In this document: positions 29,058-38,821 of the stretch, piece after piece | Layout of the letters: each line of letters starts with the position of its first letter | Position numbering within the stretch: the first letter of the stretch is position 1 | Assembly (NCBI GenBank): GCA_041397765.1 | Contig: JAWKWA010000007.1 | Location: 62,001 to 126,000 of the forward strand | Reading direction: 5' to 3' | Length of the DNA stretch: 64,000 bases | From: JAWKWA01 sp041397765 | Lineage (GTDB): Bacteria > Pseudomonadota > Alphaproteobacteria > Rhizobiales > Hyphomicrobiaceae | Notes under the pieces: generated by a model | Seen by the model: only the letters and a program-made list of their open reading frames with translations | The model's database searches: none | Told to the model about the DNA's origin: nothing | Position numbers and translations under genes: made by a program

Positions 29058-30872
29058 TCAGCGCGCGGCGCACCAGAAGCGGTACATGGCATCGAAGGCG
29101 CGGGGGCTCTCCTCCTCGAATATCCGCCAGGTGTCGAGCGAGCCGGGATGCGGTTCGTCGGGAAAGCGCGCGGCAAAGGCCGTCGCGATCGCGGGCTCGA
29201 GGGTGAAGCCGAGGAAGTCGAGCCGTTCGGCGGCGAGAAAGCCGGCGATTTCGGCGATCGTCACCTGATGCTCGTTGCGATTGAGCACGAGATCGCGGAA
29301 ATCGCCGAGCGTGTAGAAGTCCTGCGAGCCGAGAAAGCCGAGGCCAGGGGTTTGCCACTCGCGTGCGAGGAGGGCGGCACGATAGCGACGCGCCTCGTCG
29401 TCGGAGCAGTCGACGCCGGGATAATCGGGCGCGTTGCGGAGTTCGGCGAGAGGGGCGCGCGCGATGGCGCTGTAGAGGCCGACATAGACGAGGCCGCCGG
29501 GGGCGAGCGCGCCGAGCAGCGCGCGAAAGCCGGTCCAGGGCTCGGCCATGTGGTGGAGCACGCCGAGCGACTCGACGACATCGAAGCGCCGGCCGAGCGT
29601 GTCGAGCTTCAGGATGTCGGCGACGGCGAATTCGAGATTGGCGATGGCGAGCCGGTCGGCCTCGCGCCGCGCATAGGCGAGGCTCGCCTCGGACAGGTCG
29701 ATGGCGAGGATGCGGGCGTTCGGGCCGTAGCCGATGGCCGACTGGATGGCCTGCCGGCCGGTGCCGCAGCCGGCGATCAGGACATCGAACGGCCGGTCGA
29801 AGAAGGCGGTGCGCTCGGGGCCGGCGATGCGGGCGAGGGCGCGGTGGATGCCACCGGGCGGGGGCCGGGTGATGCTGGTCCAGCGCGGATAGGGGGCGGC
29901 CTCGTACTGGCCCTTCATCCTCAACGAGACGGCGTCCTCGATCGGCGTCAGGCGAGGAAGGCGGGCACGGGCCTCGGCCTCGGCGGCGCTCTCGGCGGCG
30001 AGGGCGGCGAGCAGCTCGCGGACCGCCTTGGGGCGGATGCCGGCGGTCTCGTCCGGTCTCAGATCGCGGCCGAGGACGTCCCGGGGCTCGCGATAGAGGA
30101 GCGCGCGCAAGAGAGCGATCGCCTCGCCGACATCGCCGGCGACGATGCGGGCCGGATCGGGGGCGAGCGCGGCAAGCGCCGTCTGCTCGGCAGGAGAGAC
30201 GGGCCAGACATGGCCGTTCAACCGGCATTGCCGGACGAGCGCGAGCAGAAGGCGCAGGAGCGCGCGGTCCTCGAAGCGCGCGTTCGGGATGGCGGTCAGA
30301 AGAGCATGGCGGAGGCCCGTCAGCAGCACCTCGAGATCCGGCTCGCGATTGATGCCGGCCTCGAGGGCGGCCAGGAGGAGATCATCGGCGAGGAAGGCGG
30401 GCGTGCGGGTGCTGAGGATCTCGGCCGCGACCTCGGCCGGTCTGCCGTCGCATGCGACCTCGATGGCGCCGCCGAGATCGGTCGCCTGGCGCTGGCGGGC
30501 GATGGCGAGGCGGGCGATCGGATCGAGATCGGCCATGCGGGCGCCAAGGGCGGCGCCGAGGCCGAAGGCGTCGAGCCCCGCGACCGCCTCGATGCGGTAG
30601 CGGCGCGCGAGACCCGACAGACGGCGGGCCGCCTCCTCGAGGGCGGGGTCGATGCGCAGGGCCGTCGCCAGCGCGGCGGCGGCACGGTCGACCTCGCCGG
30701 TCTGCTCGAGCGCGACGGCCAGATTGAACTGGCGCGCGGCATTGCGCGGATCGATGCGGCAGGCCTCGGTGAAGAAGTTGACGGCGGCGGCATGGTCGCC
30801 GCTGCGCGCGGCGCCGATGCCAAGCTCGGTCCACTCCGCCGCCTTGGCCTGTCTCGTCGTTTTCGGCGCCAT
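29058..30872 (-). CDS. TPR-repeat class I methyltransferase
   Basis: About 604 aa. The N-terminal ~100 residues form two to three TPR units (AAVNFFTEACRIDPRNAARQ, AVALEQTGEVDRAAAALATA). A helical middle follows, ending in the EAAPYPRWTSITRPPPGG segment seen in this family. The C-terminal methyltransferase has FDVLIAGCGTGRQAIQSAIG (motif I), ILAIDLSEASLAYARREA, FDVVESLGVLHHMAEPW. Such TPR-methyltransferases are common in alphaproteobacteria but their substrates are unknown. The start MAPKTTRQAKAAEW at 30872 precedes the first repeat; no strong ribosome site is visible, so it is tentative. Confidence 0.83.
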   Translation of the reverse strand: MAPKTTRQAKAAEWTELGIGAARSGDHAAAVNFFTEACRIDPRNAARQFNLAVALEQTGEVDRAAAALATALRIDPALEEAARRLSGLARRYRIEAVAGLDAFGLGAALGARMADLDPIARLAIARQRQATDLGGAIEVACDGRPAEVAAEILSTRTPAFLADDLLLAALEAGINREPDLEVLLTGLRHALLTAIPNARFEDRALLRLLLALVRQCRLNGHVWPVSPAEQTALAALAPDPARIVAGDVGEAIALLRALLYREPRDVLGRDLRPDETAGIRPKAVRELLAALAAESAAEAEARARLPRLTPIEDAVSLRMKGQYEAAPYPRWTSITRPPPGGIHRALARIAGPERTAFFDRPFDVLIAGCGTGRQAIQSAIGYGPNARILAIDLSEASLAYARREADRLAIANLEFAVADILKLDTLGRRFDVVESLGVLHHMAEPWTGFRALLGALAPGGLVYVGLYSAIARAPLAELRNAPDYPGVDCSDDEARRYRAALLAREWQTPGLGFLGSQDFYTLGDFRDLVLNRNEHQVTIAEIAGFLAAERLDFLGFTLEPAIATAFAARFPDEPHPGSLDTWRIFEEESPRAFDAMYRFWCAAR

Positions 30873-31093
30873 GGCGGGCGAAATCTCACGCGTTGGGGAC
30901 GGGCGGGCTTGCGGATGGGAGCGCCGCCGGGGGGCGATGGCCGCCGAACCGCCGGCCGCGCCCGAGGAAGCCGCGTTCCGCAACCGCTGTCAATGTCGCG
31001 GCAGCCTTGCCCTGCGGGACCATGGATGCCGATGAGCCGTCCGCTCTGTCACGCCGGTCGTCCGCCGCCCTTTCTTGCCGCCAGTCCTTGCCG

Positions 31094-31408
31094 TCAGTCG
31101 CGGGCCTCGCAATCGAAGCGCATGGTGACGAGCCAGGCGGTGCCGCCGCTGGTCGCGACGCTCGCCTGCGGCTGGCGCTTGCGGCCGGTGCATTCGGCCG
31201 AGGTCAGCCACAGCCGCATCAGCTTGTTGGCGCGCGTCTCGCTCTCGACCTCGGCGCTGCGATAGCAGGTCAGCCGGCGATCGGTGGCGGAGACGATCTT
31301 GAAGCCACGGCCGCAGACGAGATCCTCGGCATGGGCGGGGAGCGCCAAAAGGACGGCGGCAAGGGCAGCAGCGGACGCTGCCGGGATCGCGCGAACGAAA
31401 CGCGTCAT
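31094..31408 (-). CDS. Small secreted protein, unknown function
   Basis: A 104-aa product with a clear Sec signal peptide (AIPAASAAALAAVLLALPAHA, cleavage after AHA). The mature part has cysteines in LVCGRGFKIV, RRLTCYRS, SAECTGRK and RFDCEARD, enough for two disulphides. ATG at 31408 follows GGAGG. I do not recognise the family. It is divergent from the EEP enzyme; the shared upstream region contains TTATCGCG with CATAAT as a possible promoter. Confidence 0.7.
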   Translation of the reverse strand: MTRFVRAIPAASAAALAAVLLALPAHAEDLVCGRGFKIVSATDRRLTCYRSAEVESETRANKLMRLWLTSAECTGRKRQPQASVATSGGTAWLVTMRFDCEARD

Positions 31409-31642
31409 CCTGAACCTCCAGCGAATCGGCAGCCGCCATGAAGATGACATCGAATTAAGGCGACTTCTTATCGCGTTGCCATAATCTGCGGGCGAGACGG
31501 GGCGATTCGCGACAAACCGGCGATGGCGCCAGCCGCGCGCCCGGAGAGACCCCGCGGCGTGCGTGGCGTGTGTGGCGGCTGCCATCGGTGGCGGATGCAA
31601 CCGGGCGCCGGCGATGGCTGCGGGCCCAGGCAGATCGGCGGG

Positions 31643-31690
31643 GCGTCAGAACGGGCAAGCGTCAGAACGGCCAAGCGTCAGAACGAGGGA
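31643..31690 (+). repeat. 16-bp tandem repeat, three units, upstream of EEP gene
   Basis: GCGTCAGAACGGGCAA, GCGTCAGAACGGCCAA and GCGTCAGAACGAGGGA follow each other without gaps and end ten bases before the start codon of the next gene. The last unit contains its likely ribosome-binding sequence. Confidence 0.75.
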
Positions 31691-31699
31691 CATGCCAGC

Positions 31700-32688
31700 A
31701 TGACGAGCACCTCAGATCATGCCTTCGGGGCAGGCCGGCTGCTCGCGGGCCTCACGCTCGCGGGGGCGCTCGGCGGGATCGCGGCCGGATTCTGCGGCGG
31801 CTGGTGGGCGCCCTTCGACATCCTCGCCGAGCTGCGCGGCCATCTGATCGGGGCGGCGCTCGGCGCCATGCTGGCGCTGCGCTGGCGGGGCCGCGAGATC
31901 GTGACGCTCGGCCTTGCCGCCGTGGCGACGCTCGGCGTCCATGCCGGGCTCGCACGGCTCGCCGAGCGCGGCGCGATCGCGGCCGCCTATGCCTCGGCGG
32001 CGCCGGAGGTGGCGGGCGGAGCGGTCCCGTCGCTCCGCGTCGTCAGCCTCAACACCTGGCATTCCAATCCCGATCATGCGCGGCTCGCCCGCTTCATCCG
32101 CGAGAGTGGCGCGGACGTGGTGCTGCTCTACGAGTTCGGGCCCGACAAGCAGCACCTGATCGGCGAGCTCGCCGACCTCTACCCCCATTCCACCGGATGT
32201 GCCGAGCGCTGGTCGTGCGCGGTCGAGATCCTGTCGCGCCGGCCGATCCTGTCGAGCGAGGCGATCCGCTCGGAGACGAGCTATGCGCCCTCGACGGTGA
32301 TCGCGCGGATCGAGGCCGGCGGGCGGCAGGTCTCGGTCGTCGGCACGCATCTGACGCGGCCGATCGACGGGCCGGGCCGGCGCATGACGGAGATCGAGAC
32401 GCTGGCCGAACTGGTGCGCCACGAGGCGGGCGAGGTGATCGTCGCGGGCGACTTCAACATGACGCCGTGGTCGCGGGCCTTCGCGCTGTTCGCCGAGCGC
32501 TCCGGGCTTACGCATATGGGGCGGTTCATGCCGAGCTGGCCGTCGGGGACGCGTGGACTGCCGCATCTCGCCATCGACCATGTCTGGGCGACGCCCGGCA
32601 TCCGCTTTGCGGCCAGGTCACCCTCGGCGTCGATGTCGGCTCCGACCACCGCCCGGCGCTGGCGACGCTGGAGCTGGGGGCGAGGTGA
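31700..32688 (+). CDS. Endonuclease/exonuclease/phosphatase family membrane protein, one frameshift
   Basis: About 329 aa after correction. Three hydrophobic segments in residues ~10-95 are followed by an EEP domain: LRVVSLNTWHSNPDHARL, ADVVLLYEFGPD, VVGTHLTRPIDGPGR, VIVAGDFNMTPWSRAF and LAIDHVWATPGIRF. The frame is lost near 32611, where TTTGCGGCC lacks one G of the expected run; in the next frame the protein ends correctly with VTLGVDVGSDHRPALATLEL, carrying the last catalytic Asp-His (SDHRP). The length is one base short of a multiple of three, consistent with a single deletion. Similar proteins are membrane-bound phosphodiesterases of unknown substrate. Confidence 0.85.
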
Positions 32689-33359
32689 AGGGCGGTCGGC
32701 GCCGGAGGCGCGAGCGCCGACGTCGAAGGTGCTGCCATCGCTGTCCCCTCTCCGCGGTAAGCGAGAGGAGAAGCCGTCGCGACCGATGCGCTGGCACACC
32801 GCCGCCTGCGCCGTCGGCAACGCGGTGGCGTGCCAGGGAGTGGAGATGTTCAGGTGCTGACATTTGTCTCTTCCCGACCAGCGGGGAGAGGGAAAGAATG
32901 GTCGCCGCTGTGGGTTCATGCGGATACGTAAAGAAGTGCCTAGCTGACTTGCGCCCGACCAGCGGCAAAACAGAATTCATGCAGCCAGCCGTACACCTTC
33001 ATATGCCGCAATGCCGCCTGTCTGCGGCTGCGCGTCTTGTCCCTCCAAGACGCGTGACGGAGGAATTAAGTGAACGCCAGAATGCGGGACATAACCATTT
33101 CTGCCAGCATTCTTGCATTCTTGACGGTAGGCATCCAGTGCCGCCGATGACAGAAAGGGCGTAACCGCGGAGCCGGCTCTACCGCTTGTTCAATAAAGCA
33201 TTCAGGCCTGCCGCAATTCTTCACGGTTCTTTTCTTAATAATATCTCAGATGCGATCAGAGACGGGGGCGTAACCTGAGTTGTGCTGCGCTCGGGATACC
33301 GCGTTCGCTGAGTATCGAGTTCCTTTGTCTTCAGTGCCCGAATGATTTGCGTAGGTCGC
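32689..33359. other. Transition into the low-GC stretch
   Basis: No gene is supported. The first ~200 bp retain genome-like GC; from about 32,850 the base composition becomes distinctly more AT-rich and remains so until about 35,400. Short frames on both strands look random. Confidence 0.55.
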
Positions 33360-33960
33360 CCAACTTGTGCGTATTCTCAGACTGATCCCTTAAAGTCAGT
33401 CCAGCCGGGCGTGCGCCGCGAGATCTCGTCGAAATAGTTCTAAGGAAGGGGACCGTCACTACAAGCTTCAATGATATCATAAAGCTTTCCGTCTGGTTTG
33501 CGAGAATGCTCACGCTTTTTTGCGTTTTTGATGATGTTCGCCTGCCCGTTCGGCCCGGGAGCGTTCGTCCGCGCCTTTTTCCCCGAACTCCGAAAAGCAC
33601 TAACTCAGTGGTGTTTCGGGAAAATAGAAGCCCACGCCTCGCCCGTCTGGCCCGCCGTCTTTCTAATCTTGTTACACGATGTTGCTTTTTCTTTATAGGC
33701 GAACCCCCAAGCTATAACTCCAAAAGCCCTCTGGTGGAGCAGCGTTGGGGACCCATAAAAGTAGAGATGCGCTGTATCGGCCACGACGCAAGGGATTGGC
33801 AGTGCCTTGATGGCATCAAGATCCATCGTGCCGTATCGCGACAGTCGGCGATGCCCTTCGGGCGCCATTTTCCCGGTTCGGTTTTGAAACTGCCATGGAG
33901 CGATTCAGCATGGACCGTCCGATACGCTCCGCCCTTCGCAGGCCGCGCTAAATCGATTCA
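33360..33960 (-). pseudogene. MT-A70 family DNA adenine methyltransferase, decayed
   Basis: On the minus strand, pieces in changing frames spell an MT-A70 m6A methyltransferase: YRTVHA, then WQFQNRTGKMAPEGHRRLSR followed by YGTMDLDAIKALPIP, then DTAHLY and (next frame) LWVPNA, AWGFAYK, KIRK, then ELVLFGVRGK and finally HSRKPD-like and LELFARG-like remnants. The catalytic DPPW is destroyed: GAATCGCTCCATGG stands where GATCCGCCATGG is expected. At least five frame changes plus scattered substitutions make this a pseudogene rather than a single error. It lies in AT-richer DNA, consistent with an acquired (phage- or island-borne) gene under decay. Confidence 0.75.
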
Positions 33961-35435
33961 AACTCGCTCGCCCATCGCGTGCGTCCCCCGATCTTCGAAT
34001 CGACTTTACCTGATCCCATACCAGAATTGTGCTGCAACGCTGGTCCCGCGTAGCTGATCAACAGAGACGCGATGGCCTATCGTCCGGGCAGTTTCTCTCA
34101 AGAACTGTCATGCTTGGCACGGCACGGGCCTCCGTCGTCTCTCATGAGGCCATTCGTTCTGGATTCCAAGGCCCGTTCTTTCTGCCGTAACGAAAAAGCG
34201 GCCGTTGGCGCGACCAGTGCGGTGTCGATGATCCTGACCTCGAACTGATCCCAAACTTTCCTTCACAATCATGCTGTCGGTGCTGAGAATTCGCGTTTCT
34301 GTCGTCGATGAGCTTGTCCATCCTTACTGCAGTCACGCGCGAACATTCTGCAGCGTTCGATCGATTTGGCTCTCTTTGCATCATGAACTGTCGTATGGGG
34401 CATCGGCATGGTTCACAGGTCGGCGAAGCGCGCCCCTGTCTTCTGTGGGCGAATGAATGCGTCAGAGAGAGCCTTTGAGTGACGGCGCTTGGCACCGATC
34501 CTCACTCGAAACCCTCCGCGTATGGATGCTGCAGTGTTCGAACGCCAAAGTGAACTGCCTCTGTGACGCAGTCCGAAGAAAAGTCCGCTCAACTACCGCC
34601 GTCTCAACGAGCTATGTGATTATATTCCCTCACCGGGATGCCTTTGATCAATACCGGAGCAATGCATGGCTCTGCAGCCCACTTCATTGAGTGATCGGCT
34701 TACACTAGATGGTCTGTAATCTGCCTAAGCGTTGATGCCTCGCGCGAACGCTCGTCCAGAAATTGCGTCGGAAGATGATGTATAAATTGTTTGGGATCAC
34801 CTGGGAGGTCATTGAAACCACTCGCTGATGAGGTTGCAAAACTCTACGTCGAATCTGACGGCTGCATCGCGTTAAGGCTGCTCTTGGTGTTCTCCAGAAA
34901 ACAGATCGCGCAAGGCGAGTGATGTCGCTGTTTCCCGGCAGACTCGAACAACTGAGCAGCAGGTCCGAGACGGAAGGATTGCGCGTGAGTTGAAAGGGTT
35001 TACGGTAATCGCTGCAAGTTTTGCCAGCGTTATTCTGTCAACGTATCCACAGATCCTGATGAGTTTTACTCAAATGCGTCTCACATCAAGCCCGGTCGAC
35101 CTCATGACGGCCCTGACCGCAAGGGTAACATCTTTGCCTCTTGCCCGAACCATCACGTTCAGTTCGATGCTGGGAATTCTACGTCTCGAGGCGATTTATC
35201 AAATGGGTTACGTGATCCGATCGAAAATACAGGGCGACCCTTTACATGGAGCTGTTGTGATATTGGCAGCAGGTCACGTGTTGGGAGACACACTGGTCCA
35301 ATGGCATTTTGAGTTCCATCATCCAGTGAAGCATAGATGATAACCCTTGCATCATACCGGTCAAGCGCAACCTTGATAGACCTCCGATGTCTCTGGCGGG
35401 TCAACACCCGCCACCGCCCCTTTGCCGCCCCCCCA
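33961..35435. other. Low-GC, gene-poor stretch
   Basis: About 1.5 kb without an intact gene. The short frames here (for example 34142-34495 minus, 34990-35340 plus, 35159-35407 minus) have no recognisable domain and non-protein-like composition. No tRNA, integrase, transposase or terminal repeat could be identified at its borders. Confidence 0.6.
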
Positions 35436-35867
35436 TCAAACCCGGCAGCGTTTCGATTTGGCGGTGCGCTCGATTTCGGTGCGGGTGTCGTCGGTGAGGG
35501 CTTTTACCTGGTTGTTGCGTTCGGCGCTGACGCCGGGCAGCGGGCCTTGCGAGAGCGACTGCTTGGCGAGCGCCATCTCGCGGATGCCGGAGCCGAGTTC
35601 GTCGCAGCTCATGCGGTCCATGGTCGAGCGCCAGGCGAAGAGCCGGACGCCCGACTGGTAGGTCTCGCGCGAGACCGGCTGCCGACCCAGGCACGGAGGG
35701 ATCGGCGACCATGCAGCATCGACCATGGCGACGCGCGAGGCGACGCAGGCCTGGCTGTCGTCGAGGCAGGGGCCACCTGCCGTCGGGCCGCCGGCGCAGG
35801 CGCCGAGCAGGAAGGCGGCGAGGCCGAGCGATGCGAGCGCCGGCACGGATGTCTGCCTCACGGACAT
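35436..35867 (-). CDS. Alphaproteobacterial lipoprotein
   Basis: A 143-aa product with a lipoprotein signal (LASLGLAAFLLGACAGG, lipidated Cys after GA). The body contains CLDDSQACVASRVAMVDA, then QPVSRETYQSGVRLFAWRST and SCDELGSGIREMALA, resembling a family of small Hyphomicrobiales lipoproteins in which a MVADpsRAWV segment joins these blocks. Here the linking residues are read as AWSPIPPCLGRQ, but the DNA carries ATGGTCGCCGATCCCTC and CGTGCCTGGGTCGG in other frames. A two-base gain and two single losses therefore appear to cancel. The function of the family is unknown. Confidence 0.7.
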   Translation of the reverse strand: MSVRQTSVPALASLGLAAFLLGACAGGPTAGGPCLDDSQACVASRVAMVDAAWSPIPPCLGRQPVSRETYQSGVRLFAWRSTMDRMSCDELGSGIREMALAKQSLSQGPLPGVSAERNNQVKALTDDTRTEIERTAKSKRCRV

Positions 35868-36477
35868 GGCATTCCCTCTCGAGCGCCTTTCAGCGCACTC
35901 CCGATGCGCCTGGCCATCCGATGCAATCGGCTCGGCGCTTCCGGCACGTGTTGATCTGCATGCTCTCGCAACGAACCCGATATTCAAACCCGCTTCGCGG
36001 GGAGCCCTTAAAGCAGGGAATTGAGTATATTCGACAGCGCCAATCCGATCCCTCTCCCTCGACATGCTCTAGAACGTTCGGGCACCCCGGCCCGGCGCGC
36101 CCGGGCCAGCGAGCGGTAGCCGGCGATCGCGGCGCTCCGATGGCTGAGCGCGAGGCGGGTGGCGGCCGCTACCGTCCTGGCTCGCCGGGCCGCCTCGCCG
36201 ACGCCTCCATCGGCGCGAACCCGCCTGAGGGCGCGCGCCCCAAAGGGACGAACCCCGACAAGGAGAGTATCCCAAAAGAGGTCCGAGCCCGACAGACAGA
36301 GTGCGCCCGAAAGAGGACGTGCACCCGAAAGAGGACGTGCGCCCGACTGGAGGCGTAGCAAGCCCTCGCCGACGGCACGGCCATCACAACCGGCCGGGCC
36401 GGTGCGACCAAGGCAAATCCGATTCCCGAAGACTTCCATAGCACCGCGCCGCGGCGCCCGCGAGGAGACCCACCGAA
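35868..36477. other. Intergenic region with 18-bp tandem repeats
   Basis: About 600 bp upstream of both the lipoprotein and the quinone oxidoreductase. A long minus-strand frame (36008-36439) exists but is Arg/Ala/Gly-rich without domain signals, so it is not called. A tandem repeat lies at 36301-36354. Confidence 0.55.
36301..36354 (+). repeat. 18-bp tandem repeat, three units
   Basis: GTGCGCCCGAAAGAGGAC, GTGCACCCGAAAGAGGAC and a decayed third unit GTGCGCCCGACTGGAGGC. Related CCGAAAGAG/CCGACA words continue upstream to ~36250. Confidence 0.75.
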
Positions 36478-37464
36478 ATGTCAGTGAAAACCCATGCGAT
36501 CGAGATCGATGAGAATGGCGGGCCGGAGGTGCTGGTCTACCGCGCGCGCGAGATCGCCGAGCCCGGCCCGGGCGAGGTGCGCATCCGCCAGACGGCGATC
36601 GGCCTCAACTATATCGACGTCTATCACCGCACCGGGCTCTATCCCGCGCCCGCCTTTCCGCTCGTTCCCGGCATGGAGGGGGCGGGCGTCGTCGAGGCGG
36701 TCGGCGCCGGGGTCGGCGAGCTGAAAGCCGGCGAGCGGGTCGCCTATGCCGGCTCGCTCGGGGGCTATGCGGAGCATCGCAACATCGCCGCCGACCGGCT
36801 GGTCAAGCTGCCCGATGCGATCGACGACAGGACGGCGGCGGCGATGATGCTGCAGGGCATGACGGCGCAGTATCTGCTGTTCCGCTCGTTCAAGGTCGGG
36901 CCGGGGACGACGCTGCTGATCCATGCGGCGGCGGGCGGCGTCGGGCTCATCGTCTGCCAGTGGGCCCGCCATGTCGGTGCGACGGTGATCGGCACGGTCG
37001 GCTCGGCGGAGAAAGCGGCGCTCGCGCGGGCGCATGGCTGCACGCACACGATCAACTACCGGGAGGAGGATTTCGTCGCCCGGGTGAAGGAGATCACCGG
37101 CGGCGGGCTGTGCGACGTCGTCTACGATTCGATCGGCAAGGATACGTTCCCGGCCTCGCTCGACTGCCTGAAGCCGCTCGGCATGTTCGTCTCGTTCGGC
37201 CAGTCGTCGGGCGCGATCCCGCCGGTCAATCTCGCCATCTTCGCGCAGAAGGGCTCGCTCTTCATGACGCGGCCGACGTTGATGACCTATACGGCCAAGC
37301 GTGCCGATCTGGTCGCCTCGGCGGAGGCGCTGTTCAAGGTGGTGGCGGGCGGCGAGGTCAAGATCGAGGTCAACCAGACCTATCCGTTGAGCCGGGCGGC
37401 CGACGCCCATCGCGACCTCGAGGCGCGCAAGACCACGGGCTCGACGGTGCTGCTGCCGGGCTGA
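36478..37464 (+). CDS. NADPH:quinone oxidoreductase (zeta-crystallin type)
   Basis: A 328-aa medium-chain dehydrogenase/reductase without zinc. Visible are EVRIRQTAIGLNYIDVYHRT, FPLVPGMEGAGVVEAVG, the Rossmann motif LIHAAAGGVGLIVCQWARHV, and CDVVYDSIGKDTF. This is the Qor group, which reduces quinones with NADPH in the cytoplasm. GGAG lies upstream of ATG 36478. It converges with ppk2, and a shared hairpin lies between them. Confidence 0.93.
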   Translation: MSVKTHAIEIDENGGPEVLVYRAREIAEPGPGEVRIRQTAIGLNYIDVYHRTGLYPAPAFPLVPGMEGAGVVEAVGAGVGELKAGERVAYAGSLGGYAEHRNIAADRLVKLPDAIDDRTAAAMMLQGMTAQYLLFRSFKVGPGTTLLIHAAAGGVGLIVCQWARHVGATVIGTVGSAEKAALARAHGCTHTINYREEDFVARVKEITGGGLCDVVYDSIGKDTFPASLDCLKPLGMFVSFGQSSGAIPPVNLAIFAQKGSLFMTRPTLMTYTAKRADLVASAEALFKVVAGGEVKIEVNQTYPLSRAADAHRDLEARKTTGSTVLLPG

Positions 37465-37528
37465 GCGGCTCGCAGAGACAAGGACGGGACCGGAGAAGGG
37501 GTCCAATCCGACTCCAGTCCCGCCCGTT

Positions 37529-37548
37529 CCCCGCCCTGTAAGGCGGGG
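37529..37548. terminator. Bidirectional terminator hairpin
   Basis: CCCCGCC, six-base loop, GGCGGGG between the convergent quinone oxidoreductase and ppk2 genes. There is no clear U-tract on either side. Confidence 0.5.
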
Positions 37549-37551
37549 ATC

Positions 37552-38619
37552 TCAGCGGCCGCGTCGCTGGTCGGGGTGAAGGCTCTTGCCGAGAATGTGC
37601 TCGGCGGTGCCGATGACCTGCGAGCTCGATCCGACGATCAGCGGATCGGGCTGGGTGACGACCGAGCGGTCCTTCTCGGGATAGTCGAGCGAGGCGAGGA
37701 AGTGCCGCATGCAGTTGAGGCGGGCCCGCTTCTTGTCGTCCGACTTGACGATGGTCCAGGGCGCATCGGCCGTGTCGGTGTGGAAGAACATCGCCTCCTT
37801 CGCCTCGGTGTAGTCGTCCCATTTGTCGAGCGACTGGCGGTCGATGGGCGAGAGCTTCCACTGCTTCAGCGGCTCGTTCTCGCGCGACTTGAAGCGGCGG
37901 GCCTGCTCCTCGCGGGTGACGGAGAACCAGTATTTGAACAGCATGATGCCGGAGCGCACGAGCATGCGCTCGAGCTCGGGCGTCTGGCGCATGAACTCCA
38001 GATACTCGTTGGCGGAGCAGAAGCCCATGACGCGCTCGACGCCGGCGCGATTGTACCAGCTCCTGTCGAACATCACGATCTCGCCACCGGCCGGCAGGTG
38101 CTCGACATAGCGCTGGAAGTACCACTGGGTGCGCTCGCGCTCGGTCGGCTTCTCGAGGGCGACGACGCGGGCACCGCGGGGGTTCAGGTGCTCCATGTAG
38201 CGGCGGATGGTGCCACCCTTGCCGGCCGCGTCGCGCCCCTCGAACAGGAGGACGATCTTCTGGCCGGTCGCCTTCACCCAGTCCTGGACCTTAAGGAGCT
38301 CGACCTGGAGCTCGGCCTTGCGCTCCTCGTATTCGCGGGTCGGCACGTGGGTCTTGTAGGGATATTCGCCGGTCTCGAACAGGCGGCGGATGGCGGCACG
38401 GTCGTGGCGCAGCGCCGAGAGCTCCTGGCGGGGATCCGGCTTGGTGGACTTCGCGGACGGACCGTCGGCGGCCTTGCCTGCCGAAGCCTTGCCATCGTGA
38501 GGCTTGTCGACCGCCGCCTTGCCATTGGCGGTCGTCGCTCCGGGCGCCGGGCCGGCCACGCCGGCCGCGGGTTGCGTCTCGCCGTTCGTCTTGCGGTCGT
38601 CGGGCCCGCGATTGGCCAT
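37552..38619 (-). CDS. ppk2: Polyphosphate kinase 2
   Basis: Class I PPK2: transfers phosphate between polyphosphate and nucleoside diphosphates in the cytoplasm. The ~355-aa product has a low-complexity Ala/Lys/Gly N-terminus (~75 aa) before the domain, then Walker A LLFEGRDAAGKGGTIRRYM, the Walker B/lid region GEIVMFDRSWYNRAGVERVM, and WYFQRYVEHLP. The C-terminus DDKKRARLNCMRHFLASLDY is typical. ATG at 38619 has a GAGGGG upstream; an ATG at 38643 would add eight residues. Confidence 0.94.
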   Translation of the reverse strand: MANRGPDDRKTNGETQPAAGVAGPAPGATTANGKAAVDKPHDGKASAGKAADGPSAKSTKPDPRQELSALRHDRAAIRRLFETGEYPYKTHVPTREYEERKAELQVELLKVQDWVKATGQKIVLLFEGRDAAGKGGTIRRYMEHLNPRGARVVALEKPTERERTQWYFQRYVEHLPAGGEIVMFDRSWYNRAGVERVMGFCSANEYLEFMRQTPELERMLVRSGIMLFKYWFSVTREEQARRFKSRENEPLKQWKLSPIDRQSLDKWDDYTEAKEAMFFHTDTADAPWTIVKSDDKKRARLNCMRHFLASLDYPEKDRSVVTQPDPLIVGSSSQVIGTAEHILGKSLHPDQRRGR

Positions 38620-38821
38620 CGTCCCATCCCCTCGGCTAGCCATCCGTACTGATCTTTCAGGATGCGATCATTCGCCGCTTGGGCAATTGATCCAGATCAA
38701 GAGGTCAAAGAAAGCCCGGCAATTCCGGCACCCTGGAGCGTCATGGAATCGTCATCGAGGGACGAGGCGGCGAACCGGCGAGGGGTGCGACCTTCGGGCG
38801 GGACGCGGCGAGGGGCGGGCT

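Noticed and set aside
34990..35340. 116-codon plus-strand frame in the low-GC stretch
   Set aside because: Composition is not protein-like, there is no ribosome site, and the opposite-strand frame there is equally long; neither matches a family I know.
36008..36439. 143-codon minus-strand frame upstream of the quinone oxidoreductase
   Set aside because: Arg/Ala/Gly-rich with no domain or start signal; part of it is only the translation of an 18-bp tandem repeat.
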